Shown here: positions 63,555 to 64,000 of the stretch, piece after piece
Numbering within the stretch: position 1 is the first letter of the stretch
Layout: the number at the start of each line of letters is the position of its first letter
From: Ferrovibrio sp036381655
Lineage (GTDB): Bacteria; Pseudomonadota; Alphaproteobacteria; Ferrovibrionales; Ferrovibrionaceae
Assembly (NCBI RefSeq): GCF_036381655.1
Contig: NZ_DASVCJ010000023.1
Span: 6,697 to 70,696 of the forward strand
Reading direction: 5' to 3'
Length of the DNA stretch: 64,000 nucleotides
Translations under genes and position numbers: made by a program
Notes under the pieces: generated by a model
What the model saw: only the letters and a program-made list of their open reading frames with translations
What the model was told of the DNA's origin: nothing
Database searches by the model: none

Positions 63555-63791
63555 GGGTATAGGGATGGGTAAAGACTGGGCTAAATTATTATATTATTGA
63601 TTTAATTGAATAAAATTGAGTTTCTGGCGGAGAGGGTGGAGGTTCTCCGCCCAACTCGCGCGTAAGCCTGCGTAAGATGGCGTCGAGATAATTCTTTAGA
63701 AACAATGCATTAGATAATTTTTCGACTTTACTGAACAATTCCAGAGCGGTACAAAGCAGCGACGGATTTGTGGGTAGAGTCGTGGGTACGA
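63555..63791. repeat. Paired arm-like repeats flanking the att-like core
   Basis: GGGTATAG (63555) and GGGTAAAG (63567) lie 12 bp apart; GGGTAGAG (63772) and GGGTACGA (63784) are again 12 bp apart. The two pairs flank the att-like core at 63625-63651. Tyrosine integrases of the phage type use such arm sites. The right pair overlaps the integrase start region. Confidence 0.5.
63625..63651. repeat. Right att-like repeat (tRNA-Ser 3'-end-like)
   Basis: TGGCGGAGAGGGTGG (63625-63639) equals the usual 3' end of bacterial tRNA-Ser read on the minus strand. It is part of an 8-bp perfect inverted repeat GGCGGAGA/TCTCCGCC (63626-63651). The integrase gene starts 142 bp away, as is typical next to an attachment site. 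A full tRNA gene is not present in the window. Confidence 0.55.
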
Positions 63792-63792
63792 T

Positions 63793-64000
63793 TTGGTCAA
63801 GAAGCTTCGATCACTAGCCCGGTTCACAGCCCGCGAGCTGATGAGCATCACTGAACCCGGCCACTACCATGATGGCGGCGGGCTCTATGTCCACGTCACC
63901 AAGAATGGCGGTCGGTCATGGATCTTTCGGTATTCGGTCGTGGATGCATCGGGGAAGCGCCGGGGCCGTGACATGGGGCTTGGCCCTCTGAAAGACGTGT
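63793..64000 (+). CDS. Tyrosine integrase, DUF4102-type N-terminus (3' partial)
   Basis: Runs off the right edge. TTG at 63793 is the only in-frame start after the stop at 63775; ATG at 63841 is an alternative. About 69 residues are visible: LARFTARELMSITEPGHYHDGGGLYVHV, SWIFRYSV and RRGRDMGLGPLKDV, the N-terminal DUF4102 domain of island and phage integrases that insert in tRNA genes. The catalytic part is outside the window. Confidence 0.8.
   Translation, partial: MVKKLRSLARFTARELMSITEPGHYHDGGGLYVHVTKNGGRSWIFRYSVVDASGKRRGRDMGLGPLKDV

Larger units (their letters stand above)
63337..63792. other. Non-coding gap with the att-like site
   Basis: 456 bp between the toxin start and the integrase. 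It holds the toxin-antitoxin operator (63351), two GGGTANAG-type paired repeats, the right att-like repeat (63625-63651), and an AT-rich stretch (63585-63620). Apart from these I see no reading frame with a family match. Confidence 0.6.

Overview
The window is 64 kb of high-GC DNA with short intergenic gaps and tight, often ATGA-overlapping operons. A SUF operon led by an Rrf2 regulator, ubiTUV, a long-form LeuA with a leucine-rich leader, a 7-3-7 Zur-type palindrome and TTGAC-N4-ATCAA FNR-type boxes together suggest an alphaproteobacterium, probably of the Rhodospirillales type. This is inference from gene content; no rRNA or tRNA gene was seen. Both edges are mobile DNA and the middle reads as ordinary chromosome.

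Left edge (1-3834): the end of a Tn7/Tn5053-like transposon with a DDE transposase (TniA/TnsB type, open at the left edge), an AAA+ regulator (TniB/TnsC type), TniQ, and a non-coding end with three related repeats and a possible terminal TGTCG (read inward). Its cargo lies outside the window. The element stops about 46 bp before the operators of the neighbouring Fe-S regulator.

3873-9949 is iscR-sufBCDS-sufT-sufA. 9972-16348 is a surface-glycan locus: GT-C membrane transferase, methyltransferase, polyprenyl-P GT2, SMR-like flippase, amino-sugar aminotransferase, epimerase and a lipoprotein. 16363-20584 is a complete ugpBAEC transporter with an intercistronic hairpin. 20702-25742 holds a metallopeptidase, a Bcr/CflA exporter, a hydrolase and a class A PBP. 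25885-27753 is a Zur-box-controlled zinc importer lacking znuA but carrying an extra 45-residue membrane ORF. A lone PII gene follows.

28363-30886 is ubiTUV, the O2-independent ubiquinone hydroxylation genes, under an FNR-type box that abuts the leuA terminator. leuA has a leader peptide and mutually exclusive hairpins. 33056-41706 holds scoAB, an SDR, mdh, yhhN, a Pmp3-like peptide, bioB and a LuxR-type regulator. 41718-45542 is a 1274-residue transporter-domain hybrid histidine kinase. mtgA, matB, a 10-bp-periodic repeat, a GNAT protein, a second FNR-type box before an ftsH paralogue, a YihY protein, a sorbosone-dehydrogenase/cytochrome c pair, a Fur-box-led exbBD-tonB operon, an MFS exporter and a UxaA/FAH sugar-acid pair follow.

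Right edge (61538-64000): a low-GC island with a frameshifted ThiF/E1-like gene, a HigBA-type toxin-antitoxin pair, two tRNA-Ser-3'-end-like repeats 2090 bp apart, paired arm-like repeats, and the start of a tyrosine integrase that runs off the window.
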